From assembly GCA_943787265.1 (NCBI GenBank), contig CALSLT010000019.1, positions 186,001 to 250,000 of the forward strand: a stretch of 64,000 nt of DNA, written 5' to 3'. The notes under the pieces are model-generated. The model was not told where the DNA came from and made no database searches. It saw only the letters and a list, made by a program, of their open reading frames with translations. Made by a program: the position numbers and the translations under genes. This document shows positions 46,001 to 56,578 of this stretch, piece after piece (position 1 is the first letter of the stretch; the number at the start of each line of letters is the position of its first letter). This DNA comes from an uncultured Planctomycetaceae bacterium (GTDB lineage Bacteria > Planctomycetota > Planctomycetia > Planctomycetales > Planctomycetaceae).

Positions 46001-46451
46001 CGCTGCTCTCCTTAATCGAAAACGAAAGAGGCATTGAAGGACTGAGCCACTGAATCACACGCTGAGTGGCATCCTGAATAAATGCCGCAGGTTGATTTTC
46101 AGTCACAGACTGAACGGCCACAGTTTAACGGTTTGACCGATTAAACGGTGAGTGGGTTCTGTTTATTAGGCGGAAGTTTCTGCCCGAACAGAACGACCGC
46201 CAGGAGAGCTGGGGAAACGGGATGCCCGCAGACCGACCGCGTCTTGCACAAACAAATGCCCGCTGATATGTTGAGATGTTGAATTTGGTTGGCTGGGCAG
46301 TTTTCGCACTGGAAACTGAGAGTAAACTAGCCGCTCGCAGATTCATCAGCACACCTGTTTGTCCCTCCTGAACACTCCCGCCGCTTTTCATTCTGCATCT
46401 CCCACGAAGTAGTGCCGTGCAGACCGAAACAAAGCACATGGAGCCATCCTG
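46001..46451. other. Divergent intergenic region
   Basis: 450 bp separating the interrupted beta-propeller gene (minus) and the DUF1549/DUF1553 gene (plus). No protein-like frame. Both promoters must be here. I see no clear boxes; GGAG at -12 before 46452 may serve as a weak SD. Confidence 0.4.
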
Positions 46452-48953
46452 ATGACACGTTCGGAAACTCTGCTGACCGGCCTTCTGGCATTCTTTGTTG
46501 CAGCTCCGGCTGTATTCGCCGAGCAGGTCGAGCCACGAGGACTCGGTGATCCCGGCGTTCTCAATTCATTGCGAATTGAACCCGAAGCCGCGGAAGGGCA
46601 AGCCGGACTGATCATCCGAGGCCGCGACGCGCGACAACAATTGGTTGTCACGGGCGAGTACTCGTCCGGGCAGTTTCGCGATCACACTCGCTCTGCGAAG
46701 TACACCGTCGAGCCGGCAGGAATTATCGAAGTCGCTGCTGACGGAATGGTTTCGCCGCTTAAAGACGGAGTTGCCTCTGTCAAAGTCGTTGCGGACGGCA
46801 AAGAGACGACGGTCGCTGTCCACGTCGAAGGCGTGGCGAATCAGATTCAGATCAACTTCAAGAATCAGATCGTTCCAATCTTCACGAAGCTTGGGTGCAA
46901 CTCTGGCGGCTGCCACGGCAAGGCGAGCGGTCAGAATGGGTTTAAGCTTTCCCTGCTCGGCTTCTATCCGGATGAAGATTTTGAGTACCTCGTCAAGGAA
47001 GCTCGCGGCCGTCGACTCTTTCCGACATCGCCTGCAGAGAGCCTGCTTCTACTGAAGGCAACTGGAAAGTCGCCTCACGGCGGTGGTAAGCGAATGGAAG
47101 AAGGAAGCTACGAGTATCGAATGCTTTACCGTTGGATCGAACAGGGTATGCCATACGGAAGCCCTGATGATCCGCATGTAGTCGGCATTGAATGTGTTCC
47201 TGCTCAGCGGTTGATGGATCGCGGAGCCGATCAGCAGATCACCGTCGTCGCAAAATACAGCGATGGTTCGTCCGAAGACGTCACTCGAATGGCACTCTAC
47301 GAAGCCAACGATACGGAAATGGCCGAAGCAACCGAAACTGCCGTCATCAAGACACTCGACCTTGCTGGTGAGGTCGCCATCATGGCTCGCTATCAAGGCC
47401 AGGTTTCAACGTTCCGAGCAACTATTCCGTTGGGGGCGGATACTTCCGGAGTCCCAGCGCCGGCCAACTTTGTGGACGAAGCAGTCTTCTCGAAACTGAA
47501 GCTTCTGGGCATTCCACCTTCAAATCTTTGTGACGACGCAACGTTCCTTCGCCGAGTTCACATCGACGTAACTGGAACAACGCCAACGCAGGATGAGGTT
47601 CAGGCATTTCTCGCTGATCCATCTGCCGACAAGCGAGAGAAACTTGTCGATCGTCTACTCGAAACGGAAGCTTACGCCGACTACTTTGCAAACAAGTGGA
47701 ATCTCGTCCTTCGAAACAAGAAACGCCGTGCGGAAGATCTGACCGCCACTTACTCGTTCTATCGTTGGATCTGGGAAAGCATCTACGAGAACAAACCGTA
47801 CGATGAGTTTGTTCGAGACGTTGTTACCGCTTCTGGTGAATCGTCGATCAACCCGGCAGTCGTCTGGTACCGCGAAGTTGACCAGGTCAACGAGCAGGTG
47901 GAAGACACCGCTCAATTGTTCCTTGGTCTTCGGATTCAATGTGCAAGGTGCCATCACCATCCGTTCGAGAAGTGGAGCCAGAACGACTACTACGGCTTCT
48001 CAGCCTTCTTCACGACTGTTGCGAAGAAGAATGTTTACGGTGCGATCAGAACTCAGGCCGACAAACGCGTCTTCCACAACGAGAAGGTCGCGCAGGCACA
48101 GAACCCACGCACGAAACAGAATCTTAAACCTGCCGGATTAGGCAGCGACGCTCTTGAGATTCCCGCTGAGCGCGATCCTCGGCACTACCTCGCTGACTGG
48201 ATGGCTCGTGAAGACAACCCATTCTTCGCACGGGCCTTGGTCAATCGATACTGGAAGCACTTCTTTGATCGTGGCATCGTCGAGCCTGAAGATGACATGC
48301 GGGAAACGAACCCACCGTCGAACCCGGAATTGCTACAGGGACTGTCGCAAAACTTCGTCAAGAACGGCTTCGATCTGAAATGGCTCGTACGAACGATCTG
48401 TAACTCGAGAACATACCAGCTCAGTGCATTGCCAAATGACTACAACTTGAAGGACAAGCAGAATTTCTCTCGGTACTACCCGAAACGCCTGACGGCAGAA
48501 GTTCTTTACGACGCTTTCCATCAGGTGACTGATTCGACTCAGGCATACACCGGTCTGCCGACTGGAACTCGAGCGATTCAGCTACCGGACGCGTCGATTG
48601 GCCCGTACTTCCTGAAAGTGTTCGGGCAGCCGCAAGGTGACACCGCCTGCGAGTGTGAGCGTTCTCAGGAAGCCAATCTCGCTCAAAGCCTGCATCTTCT
48701 GAACAGTTCCGAAGTGCAAACGAAGATCAGTGCTGGTGCCGGCCGAGCATCTAAGCTATCTGCCGATAAAGAACGTGCCGATGATGACAAGGTCCGCGAA
48801 CTTTACCGGTGGGCGTACGCTCGCCAGCCGAAGGATGATGAATTGAAGATTGCGATGGCCCACATTCAGAAGCACGAAGCCAACACGAAGATTGCGTACG
48901 AAGACATCGTGTGGGCACTGATCAATACGAAAGAGTTTCTGTTTAATCACTAA
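46452..48953 (+). CDS. Secreted PSCyt1/DUF1549/DUF1553 protein with Ig-like domain
   Basis: 833 residues, a hallmark planctomycete family. A signal peptide (about 1-23) is followed by a Big_2-like Ig segment (LVVTGEYSSGQFRDHTRSAKYTVEPAGIIEVA) and a PSCyt1 module with IFTKLGCNSGGCHGK near residue 145-155, a CxxxxCH arrangement rather than a strict CxxCH. A second Ig-like segment (LMDRGADQQITVVAKYSDGSSEDV) precedes DUF1549 (about 340-550: DEAVFSKLKLLGIPPS, RRVHIDVTGTTPTQDEV, ADYFANKWNLVLRNK) and DUF1553 (about 570-815, DWMAREDNPFFARALVNRYWKHFFDRGIVEPEDDMR). Function is unknown; the domains suggest an exported redox or binding protein. Two related secreted genes follow. A terminator lies at 48964-48998. 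The frame is intact, unlike those two genes. Confidence 0.92.
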   Translation: MTRSETLLTGLLAFFVAAPAVFAEQVEPRGLGDPGVLNSLRIEPEAAEGQAGLIIRGRDARQQLVVTGEYSSGQFRDHTRSAKYTVEPAGIIEVAADGMVSPLKDGVASVKVVADGKETTVAVHVEGVANQIQINFKNQIVPIFTKLGCNSGGCHGKASGQNGFKLSLLGFYPDEDFEYLVKEARGRRLFPTSPAESLLLLKATGKSPHGGGKRMEEGSYEYRMLYRWIEQGMPYGSPDDPHVVGIECVPAQRLMDRGADQQITVVAKYSDGSSEDVTRMALYEANDTEMAEATETAVIKTLDLAGEVAIMARYQGQVSTFRATIPLGADTSGVPAPANFVDEAVFSKLKLLGIPPSNLCDDATFLRRVHIDVTGTTPTQDEVQAFLADPSADKREKLVDRLLETEAYADYFANKWNLVLRNKKRRAEDLTATYSFYRWIWESIYENKPYDEFVRDVVTASGESSINPAVVWYREVDQVNEQVEDTAQLFLGLRIQCARCHHHPFEKWSQNDYYGFSAFFTTVAKKNVYGAIRTQADKRVFHNEKVAQAQNPRTKQNLKPAGLGSDALEIPAERDPRHYLADWMAREDNPFFARALVNRYWKHFFDRGIVEPEDDMRETNPPSNPELLQGLSQNFVKNGFDLKWLVRTICNSRTYQLSALPNDYNLKDKQNFSRYYPKRLTAEVLYDAFHQVTDSTQAYTGLPTGTRAIQLPDASIGPYFLKVFGQPQGDTACECERSQEANLAQSLHLLNSSEVQTKISAGAGRASKLSADKERADDDKVRELYRWAYARQPKDDELKIAMAHIQKHEANTKIAYEDIVWALINTKEFLFNH

Positions 48954-48963
48954 GATATCGATC

Positions 48964-48998
48964 CAGGCTGCGGTCAACGGACCGTGGCCTGAATTTTT
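48964..48998 (+). terminator. Probable Rho-independent terminator
   Basis: CAGGCTGCGGTC pairs with GGACCGTGGCCTG (two mismatches), followed by AATTTTTCCC. It separates the DUF1549/DUF1553 gene from the PPC-type gene. Confidence 0.6.
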
Positions 48999-50949
48999 CC
49001 CACCAGAGATCTCCCCACCAGGTCACACCGCATATACTGCTTCGGCAATCTCCAGAAAATGCCTGCCGAAGTTCCTCACCTCGTTTCAGTTTTTTGAGAT
49101 ATTCCGCAGTTCACAAAGCCGAATGGCTACGCCGCATTTGTCCTTTTAGTCGCGGCGATGAAAGTCAATTCTGCCGAGTGTCTGCCAATTCCCGAGAGGG
49201 CAGTTCGATGCACTTTTGTGTCATTGCGCCACGTTGTCTCGCCGTCACTTTCTGTGGTGTGATGGCTTTCTGTCTGAGCAGTTCGATCAGTCTGGCCCAA
49301 CTACCTCAGACAAGGCTGTACGCGGTCCATCCGCAGGGCGCTCAGGTTGGACAGACGGTCGACGTCTCCGCTTCGAACGGTGCCGACCTGGACGAGCTGA
49401 ACGCGATGACATTTAGTCATCCCGGAATCAAAGCCGAGCACAAAACGGGTAACACGTTTGCGGTCACAGTTGCCGCCGATGTGTCTCCGGGTGTTTACGA
49501 AGCACGAGTTCAGGGATTGTACGGAACGAGCAACCCTCGTTGTTTCGTCGTTGGTTCGCTGCCGGAAGTACTGGAAGGTCGACGCAAACAACACGACCGA
49601 AACCGCTCAAGCCGATTGAGATCGGCAGCGTTGTTAACGGCCGGTCGAATCGTGGAGCCGATGTCGATTTCTACAAGATCACGGGAAAGAAAGGTCAGCG
49701 GTTGCTGATCGAGTGCCAGGCTCTGCGGATCGACTCGAAGTTTCAGGCTGAATTGAGAATCTACAACGTTGCAGGCCGCCGTTTGGGACGCAGCATTTCA
49801 CGGCAACGGACCCACGATCCCGTGTTGGACATCACGCTGCCTGAAGACGGTGACTACTTTGTCAGAGCGACCGATTTCGTCTACGGCGGCAGCAACGATC
49901 ATGGCTACCGTTTGAAGATTCACGCAGGGCCGCACGTTGACTTTGTCATTCCACCAGCCGGAGTTCCTGGCAGCACGGCGAAGTACACGCTTGTCGGTCG
50001 CAACCTGCCAGGATCGCAGCCAGCGGGCATCGGTGCCGACGGGCGTCAGCTTGAGAAGCTCGTCGTCAACATCACCCTTCCGAACACACCTCGGACATTG
50101 ACCCCGGGACCGACGGCCTTTTCGTTCGAGGCAACAATCGATGGCTCCAGCTACGTTTACAAAGGAGTCAACGGTGTCGCCAATCCAGTGACGATCGCGT
50201 TTGCTCCACAGCTATTGCAGGCGGAAGTTGAGCCGAACAACGATGCGGCGACCGCGCAGAAGGTAACCGTGCCGGGTGAGTTCGCTGGTCAGTTCCAGAA
50301 GCGATCGGATGTTGATCAGTTTGAGTTCGAAGCGAAAGCGGGGCAGGTCTTCTGGGTTGAAGTCTTCGGCCAGCAACTGGGCCGACTGACCGACCCGTTT
50401 CTCACGGTCGAACAGGTCACGAAGAAAGACGACGGGACCGAGACTGTGAAGCGGCTGACTGCCCAGGACGACGAGGCCAAAAACTCAATCGTCAACCTGT
50501 TCGACACGATCCACAACGACCCAAGTTACCGTCTCGCCATACCGGCTGACGGGTTCTACCGAGTCACTTTGAGAGATCGGTATTGGGAGTCTCGCGGAAG
50601 TCCGGAGCTGCAAATATCCATCTCGCTATTCGAGAAGAAACGCCCGATTATCGACTCGTGGTCATCCCACCGGCGCCGCTTGCCAATGTTACGGGCCGGC
50701 TACCAGACGTGGGCACTCGGCCTGCGGCGAGGTGAGAATCTGCACGTCGAAGTGGCGGCCATCCGAAAGGCATGGCTGCAAGGGCATGATCGATGTATCT
50801 GCAGAGGGGCTACCTGCAGGTGTTACCTGTAAAGGAGCCAGCATTAGCGGTAATGGCACGTCGGCCACGCTCGTTTTCTCGGCGAGTGAAGACGTCAAGC
50901 CGGGCAATCATTTCATCAAAATCTCGGGCACGTCGAGAATTGAATCTGA

Positions 50950-51651
50950 CGCGGCAGTGAAAGCCGTCGCAGCGTCGCAGGCAGCTTTGACGAAAGCAAG
51001 AACCGCGTTGCCGGCACTCGATACGGCATTGCAGAAGACGGCTGAACCGAAGACTAAAGCCGAAGCTGCTCGCAAGGCTGCCGAAGTCACTGCAAACCGC
51101 CGCCGCTGCTGCTGCCAAGACGGCAAGTGACGCTAAGGTTGCTGCCGATAAGAAGCTCGTTGATGCCCAGTCTGTGGCCAAGACTGCCTTGACGGAAAAG
51201 ACGGCCGCAGACAAAGCTGGCGTTGCCGCGAAGGCGGCGGTCACGAAAGCAGATGCAGATTTGAGTGCCGCTCAGCAGGCACTGGATAAGGACAAAGAGA
51301 ATCAGGAGTTGAAGGACAAAGTCGCTGCAGCGACCACCGCAAAGGCAGACAGCGACAAGACGTTGGTCGCGTCGCAGGCAACGGCAAAGGCCGCAGCCGA
51401 CAAGGTGACGGCAACTGCGGCTGCTGTGAAAGCCGCGACTGCGGAATCGACGACGCTCAAACAGGCATTCGCGAAAGCTGACGCAAAGGCAAAGCAAACG
51501 GATGTTGCGTTGAAAGCAGCAGTTAAAGTTAACGATGCAGCGTTGGCTGCCTTCCAGAAAGCAGAGGCAGCAAAGAAAGCTGGTGACGCGGCTATCGTAG
51601 CAGCGACAACCGATCTGGCCGCAAAACGAAAAGCTCAGGAAGCGGCAATTC
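50950..51651 (+). repeat. Ala/Lys/Asp-rich coiled-coil coding module, first copy
   Basis: Encodes about 230 residues of heptad-like Ala-Lys-Asp repeats (KVAADKKLVDAQSVAKTAL, AGVAAKAAVTKADADLSAAQQAL) in the PPC-type gene, with at least one frame change inside (near 51093). It is the less similar of the three modules. Confidence 0.65.
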
Positions 51652-52044
51652 GAGTCGTGTCTCATCCAGCTCGAACGGGCACAGTCGTGTGGAACGGCTC
51701 AGCCGCTCAGCCAGCAGTATCCCGAGTTTCGGATGACCTGACGCTTTCGATAATGGAAGAGTCTGCCCCTTACCAGTCGCCGCCAACGTTGAACGCCAAT
51801 CGCTCAACCACAATCGGCAGTTGTTGATTCCGGTCAAGCTGACGAAGCGGAACGGGTTCGACAACAAGGTTCAGCTTACGTTTCAGAAGGTCCCCAAGAA
51901 CCTTCAGGTTCAGAACCTGGCCATCGACAAAGGCAAGGACGAAGCTCTCTTGAGAGTGTTCGTTCCGACGACGGTCGCCGAAGGAACTTACACGCTGTTT
52001 CTGCAGGCGACGGGGCAGGTTTCATATCAGAAGAATTTGAAGCG

Positions 52045-52692
52045 GCTTGAGCGGGCGACCGCCGGCCAGAAGGCGGCTGTGGATGGTTTAAAAACAGCGA
52101 CGGATGCGGCTGCGGCGGCGAAGAAGGCAGCCGATGCGGGAACAAAGGCGTCGGCCTCAGCGACTGCTGCTCAGAAAGCTGCCGTGCCGAAAGCCGCCGC
52201 CGCTATGAAAGCACTCGTGGCCGCACAGACTGTAGAGAAAACAACGGTGGCCGCGCAGGCGGCAGCTGACAAAGCCGCGACAGGTGCTCAAGTAAAACTT
52301 GATCTGGCCAGTAAGGCGGCGGAAGCAGCGAAAGTAGCCAGTGAAAAAGACACCCGAAAATGCGGAACTAACAAAGCAGCTTGCGGCGGCTCAGAAGACG
52401 CAATCGGACGCTCAGGCGGCATTGGCCGCTGCTCAGAAAAACAGCAACGGCAGCTGCTGCGAAAACTACGCGCACGCACAGAAAGTCACCGCGACTGCTA
52501 CTGCTGCATCGACGGCCGCCGCCAAAGTATTGGCCGACGCTCAGGCTGCATTGGTGGCTGCCACAGAAGCTAAAAAGAAGACCGACGGGGCGAAGACCGC
52601 AGCCGATGCAAGTGTGAAAGCAGAGACGGCCAAAAAGGATGCGGCTGACAAGGAGCACAAAGCCGCGACGGCTTATTCGAAGGCGGCCAATC
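52045..52692 (+). repeat. Coiled-coil coding module, second copy (matches the WD40 gene)
   Basis: Encodes TAAQKAAVPKAAAAMKALVAA, LASKAAEAAKVASEKD, and ENAELTKQLAAAQKTQSDAQ (frame corrected), ending near AYSKAAN. It aligns along its length with the module at about 54535-55570 (TAAQKAAVPKDAAAKKVLVAA, QASKAAEAAKAASENDKDNAE), about 70% alike by eye. Confidence 0.75.
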
Positions 52693-53098
52693 GGAAACGT
52701 CTACGCTCCGTCGACTCCCATTGTTATTTCAGTTCGCAAAGGTGCGTTTACTCTGACGGTGGCAGGCGGAGGCAATCTTAAAAGAGGTGCAAGACGGTCG
52801 ACGTTAAAGTCACGCTCAAGCGGGATAAAGATTTTGCAGGTCCGGTAACTTTAGGGCTCGCTGTGCCTCCCGGAACGGCTGGACTTTCAGCCACGCCGAT
52901 CACTATTGCAGCAGATCAAACGGAAGGCGTCCTGAAGGTGTCCGCTGCTGCGGACGCCACAGAAGGAGACATCGCGAACCTCGTTGTTCGCGGAATCAAC
53001 GGACTGGAACGGGCCGGTCTCCGCAGACCAAACCGTTAAACTCAAAGTCGTGAAGTAACACTCATTGTCCGGCGTTTGGCCGATTTGCGAGGTATTCG

Positions 53099-56000
53099 AT
53101 GATTCGGTCACTAATTCTCGTCGTGCTGTCTGCCTTTATTGCTGCTCCAACACTTGCTGCCGATGAAAAAGTCAGTAAGCCGATTGAGCCTGAAAAGGTT
53201 TCGTGGGACGGCCCGTCAGCTTTGAAAACGACATTCGAGACGTCTTCGAACTCAACTGTGTCGCCTGCCACTACGAAGGCGGCGCCGAAAGCCGACTCGT
53301 CGTTGAGGACGCTGCGGGCATGATTAAGGGTGGTAAACGCGGTGCGGGTATCGTCCCCGGGAAGCCAGACGAAAGCCTGATTACCTTGTGGCAGGCTCGA
53401 AAGAAAGCTCCACACATGCCGCCACCTGCCCCAATAAGGTCGAAGCTGCGGCGCTGACACCAAAAGAACTCGGGTTACTCCGTCAGTGGATCATTGAAGG
53501 GTGCTCAGGGCCGACGGGACCAGTACCGGTACCGAAGTGAACTGGCAGCCGATTCCTGTCGGAATGAATGCGAGTTATGCACTCGCTTTATCTCCGTGGG
53601 CCGACAATGTGGCGGCGAGCAGAGCCAACCAGCTGAGCATTCTCGGAGTCCATACAGGCGACGAAGTGAAGCTACTTGATCCCAATCTTTCGGCGATCAA
53701 GCTGGAAGATCAGGCGATGTAATCCAGGTGGAGCGGCTCATCGAGACTTTGTGCATTCCGTCGCGTTTCATCCGAACGGGCGCATGCTTGCCTCTGGCGG
53801 CTTTCGAGTCGTCAAGCTGTGGGAGCAGCCGCAAAATGTCCAGACGCTTAAGTCTCCGCTGGGGGCAGTTGCGGCGGATGTCGACGTCAATGTCGCAACG
53901 CAATTGGCCGCGTTTGGAACTCAGCAGAACATCGTCACAGTACGGTCGCTCGTGGATGGCAAAGAAATCAAGAAGCTCACTGGCCACAGTGGTCCGGTTT
54001 CCGGGGTTGCGATCTCGGCTGATGGAACTCAAGTCATTTCAGGTTCCGGCGGATAAGACGGTAAAGATTTGGTCGCTGGAATCTGGTGCGGTGACGCGTC
54101 AGTTCGAAACGCCCGCACCGATCAACGATCTATGTCTTACGCTTGATGGCAAGCAGGTCATCACGGCCCATGAAGATAATCTGATTCGCGTGTGGAATAT
54201 CGCCCGCTCCGAATCCCGCTCCCGCCGAAGGTGAAGCAGAGAAACCCGTGCGAGAGATCAAGGGCCACAGCAAGCCCGTCCAATCCGTCGCTTTGATTCT
54301 GCCGGCGGGAACACAGTTCGTGTCCGGTTCTGATGACAACACGGCGAGAATCTGGACGCTGGCGAATGGTGCCGCTGGTTCGCTCGCTGAATCACGGCGG
54401 ACCAGTTGTGTCCGTTGCCGCTCGTCCCGACGGAAAGTTCCTCGCCTCGGCCAGTTCGAACAATACGGCGAAACTTTGGGATGCCTCTAATGGGAAACAG
54501 ATTGCTGAGTTACGCGGGCATCTGCCGAGTCAACGAGCGTGACCTTGTTGCCAAAGAAGAGGCCGACCTTGCGAAGCAGTTAGTCGCGCTTGGCGACAAG
54601 GCTCAGAAGGCTGCTGAAAAGAATGCGACTGAACGGGCAGATGCGGTAAAGAAGTCGAATGAGGCCAAGACGAAAGCTGACAAAGCTGTCGCCGATCAAA
54701 AGAAAAAGCGAGACGAATCAAAAGGGAAAGCAGACGAAGGTAAGAAGAAGCTAGATGCAGGAAACGAAAGCTTCGGCCGATGCACAAACGAAAGCGGATG
54801 AAGCTAAGAAGGCTGCCGACGCAGCAACGGTCGGCCTGACTACAGCAACGGCTGCCCAGAAGGCTGCAGTTCCGAAAGATGCTGCGGCAAAGAAGGTTCT
54901 AGTTGCTGCACAGGCTGCAGAAAAAAGCCGCCGTGGCCGCAAAGGCAACGACAGGCAAAGCTGCGACAGATGCAAAGGCGAAGCTTGATCAGGCCAGTAA
55001 AGCGGCCGAAGCAGCGAAAGCGGCAAGTGAGAACGACAAGGACAATGCTGAACTGACAAAGCAACTTACGGCTGCTCAGAAGGCTCAGGCAGATGCTCAG
55101 GTGGCGTTTGATACCGTTCAGAAGGCTGCGACGTTAGAGGCTACGAAAGCAACTGATGCTACGAAAGCGGACGGCAACGGCGACTGCAGCATCGTACGGC
55201 CAGCACCAAGGTTTTGGCAGACGCTCAGTCCGCGCTGGTGGCTGCGACTGCAGCTAAAAAGAACGCAGACGCAGCAAAGACTCAGGCCGATGCTAACGTC
55301 AAAACTCAAGCTGCCGCTTTGAAGACTCTAACTGATGCTCAGAAGAAGCTGGATGACGAATTGAAGAAGCAGGAAGACGAACTGAAGAAGCAGGAAGAAG
55401 CTCTTAAGTCTGCTACAAGAAGCGTTGACTTGGCGGTCAAGGCGGATGCTAAAGCGAAGACTGACTCGGCTGCCGCAACAGCGGCTCATGCGAAAGCACA
55501 GGAGTTCCAAAAGGCTCAGGACGAGGCTTACAAGAAGGCTCAGGAAGCAACCAAGGCTGCAGAGAAGCCATTGATGGCGGTTGCTTTTTCTACAGATGGA
55601 AAGAGACTTGCCACTTCAGCGGACGACGGATCGATCCACGGTCTGGTCCGGCGATGCGGGCCTCCCGCTGGACGTGATTAAGGGTGAGGGCGGTCCGGCT
55701 CGGGTACTGGCATTTTCATCCGAGTCGAATTTGATTGCCGCCGGTGACGATCAGGCAGCGGTCGTCTGGGATTACCAACCCTGCCTGGAAGCTGACCGCT
55801 CAGCTCGGTGCAGCTGCCGACGATGCGCTCAACACGGCAGCGTCGCCATTCGAGTTTCGAGTACTGTCGCTGGCATTCAGCCCGGATGGCAGTCGTCTGG
55901 CAACCGGTGGTGGCGAGCCTTCACGAAGCGGCGAACTCATGATCTGGGACGTCCGCAAAACGTGAGCTCATCCGTGAAATCGAGGATGCTCACAGTGATA

Positions 56001-56540
56001 CTGTGTTCGGGATTGAATTTTCTAGGGACGGCAAACAGATCGTTAGTGGGGCGGCCGATAAGTTCGTAAAGATTCACGACGTGGAAACCGGAAAGCATGT
56101 TCGGTCCTTCGAGGGGCACACGCACCATGTCATGGGCGTGTCCTGGCAGGCCGATGGCAGCACGCTGGTCAGTGCCGGAGCGGACAATGCGATTAAAGTC
56201 TGGAATGTCGAAACCGGAGAACAGATTCGGACGATGGGCCGGGTACACCAAGCAGGTGACGTCGATCCGGTTTGCAGGCATCGGCGGCAACATTATCAGC
56301 AGTGGTGGCGACAAGACCGTTCGACAGTTTACCGCATCCAACGGCCGCGCCGTTCGAAGTTTCAGCGGCGGGACGGACTTCATGTACGCCGCGGACGCCT
56401 CGCGAGACGGGAAGTTGATAGTTGCAGGCGGTGAGGACGGTGTTGTTCGCGTCTGGGATGGCACGAACGGGCGGGTGATCCGAAACTTCGAACCACCTGC
56501 AGTCGCTTCGGAGACCGCACAGGCAAGCACCGGAAAGTAA
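53099..56540 (+). pseudogene. Secreted cytochrome-c/WD40 protein with an inserted coiled coil, broken by frame changes
   Basis: Frame correction gives about 1,140 residues. ATG 53099 (after GAGG) opens a signal peptide (LILVVLSAFIAAPTLA). A PSCyt1 module has the heme motif CVACH in VFELNCVACHYEGG. WD40 repeats follow (HRDFVHSVAFHPNGRMLASG, LTGHSGPVSGVAISADGTQVISGS, DDNTARIW, NHGGPVVSVAARPDGKFLASAS), then a coiled coil of about 340 residues (54535-55570). WD40 resumes (AVAFSTDGKRLATSADDGS, VLSLAFSPDGSRLATGG, FSRDGKQIVSGAADKFVKIHD, KLIVAGGEDGVVRVWDG). Frame changes near 53207, 53430, 53492, 53505, 53718, 54045, 54205, 54375, 54522, 54755, 54925, 55175, 55200, 55640, 55775, 55963 and 56238, all but the first two apparently +1. 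Confidence 0.8.
54535..55570 (+). repeat. Coiled-coil coding module inside the WD40 region
   Basis: Encodes VNERDLVAKEEADLAKQLVA through KKQEDELKKQEEALK to EATKAAEKPL. Its middle is homologous to 52045-52692 in the neighbouring gene. It splits the propeller repeats, and the WD40 frame resumes directly after it (AEKPLMAVAFSTDGKRLA). Confidence 0.75.
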
Positions 56541-56578
56541 GTCTTCCGGTGTTCTGGTTGAGAAGCTCGGAACGGTGA

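Larger units (their letters stand above)
49208..53058 (+). pseudogene. Secreted PPC-type protein with two Ala-rich coiled-coil segments, broken by frame changes
   Basis: Frame correction gives about 1,280 residues. ATG 49208 opens a signal peptide (VTFCGVMAFCLSSSISLAQ). Then come planctomycete 'pre-peptidase' (PPC-type) sequence (TRLYAVHPQGAQVGQTVDV, GADVDFYKITGKKGQRLLIECQA, AEVEPNNDAATAQKV), LRRGENLHVEVAAIRK with DVSAEGLPAGVTC, a first Ala/Lys/Asp-rich coiled coil (about 50950-51650), a short beta part (LTKRNGFDNKVQLTFQKV), a second coiled coil (about 52045-52690), and a beta tail ending KLKVVK. Frame changes are inferred near 49577, 49610, 50637, 50695, 50767, 51093, 51776, 52337, 52692, 52780 and 53015, plus a compensating pair near 52440/52475. 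Homology continues across each, often at a homopolymer, so single-base indels are the explanation. Function unknown. Confidence 0.8.

Noticed and set aside
51087..51665. Cys-rich minus-strand open frame
   Set aside because: It is the antisense reading of the Ala-rich coiled-coil DNA (GCX codons read as Cys/Arg), not a gene.
49208..56540. Programmed frameshifting as the explanation for the broken genes
   Set aside because: The shift sites share no slippery heptamer or downstream structure, occur about 30 times and in both directions; single-base indels explain them better.
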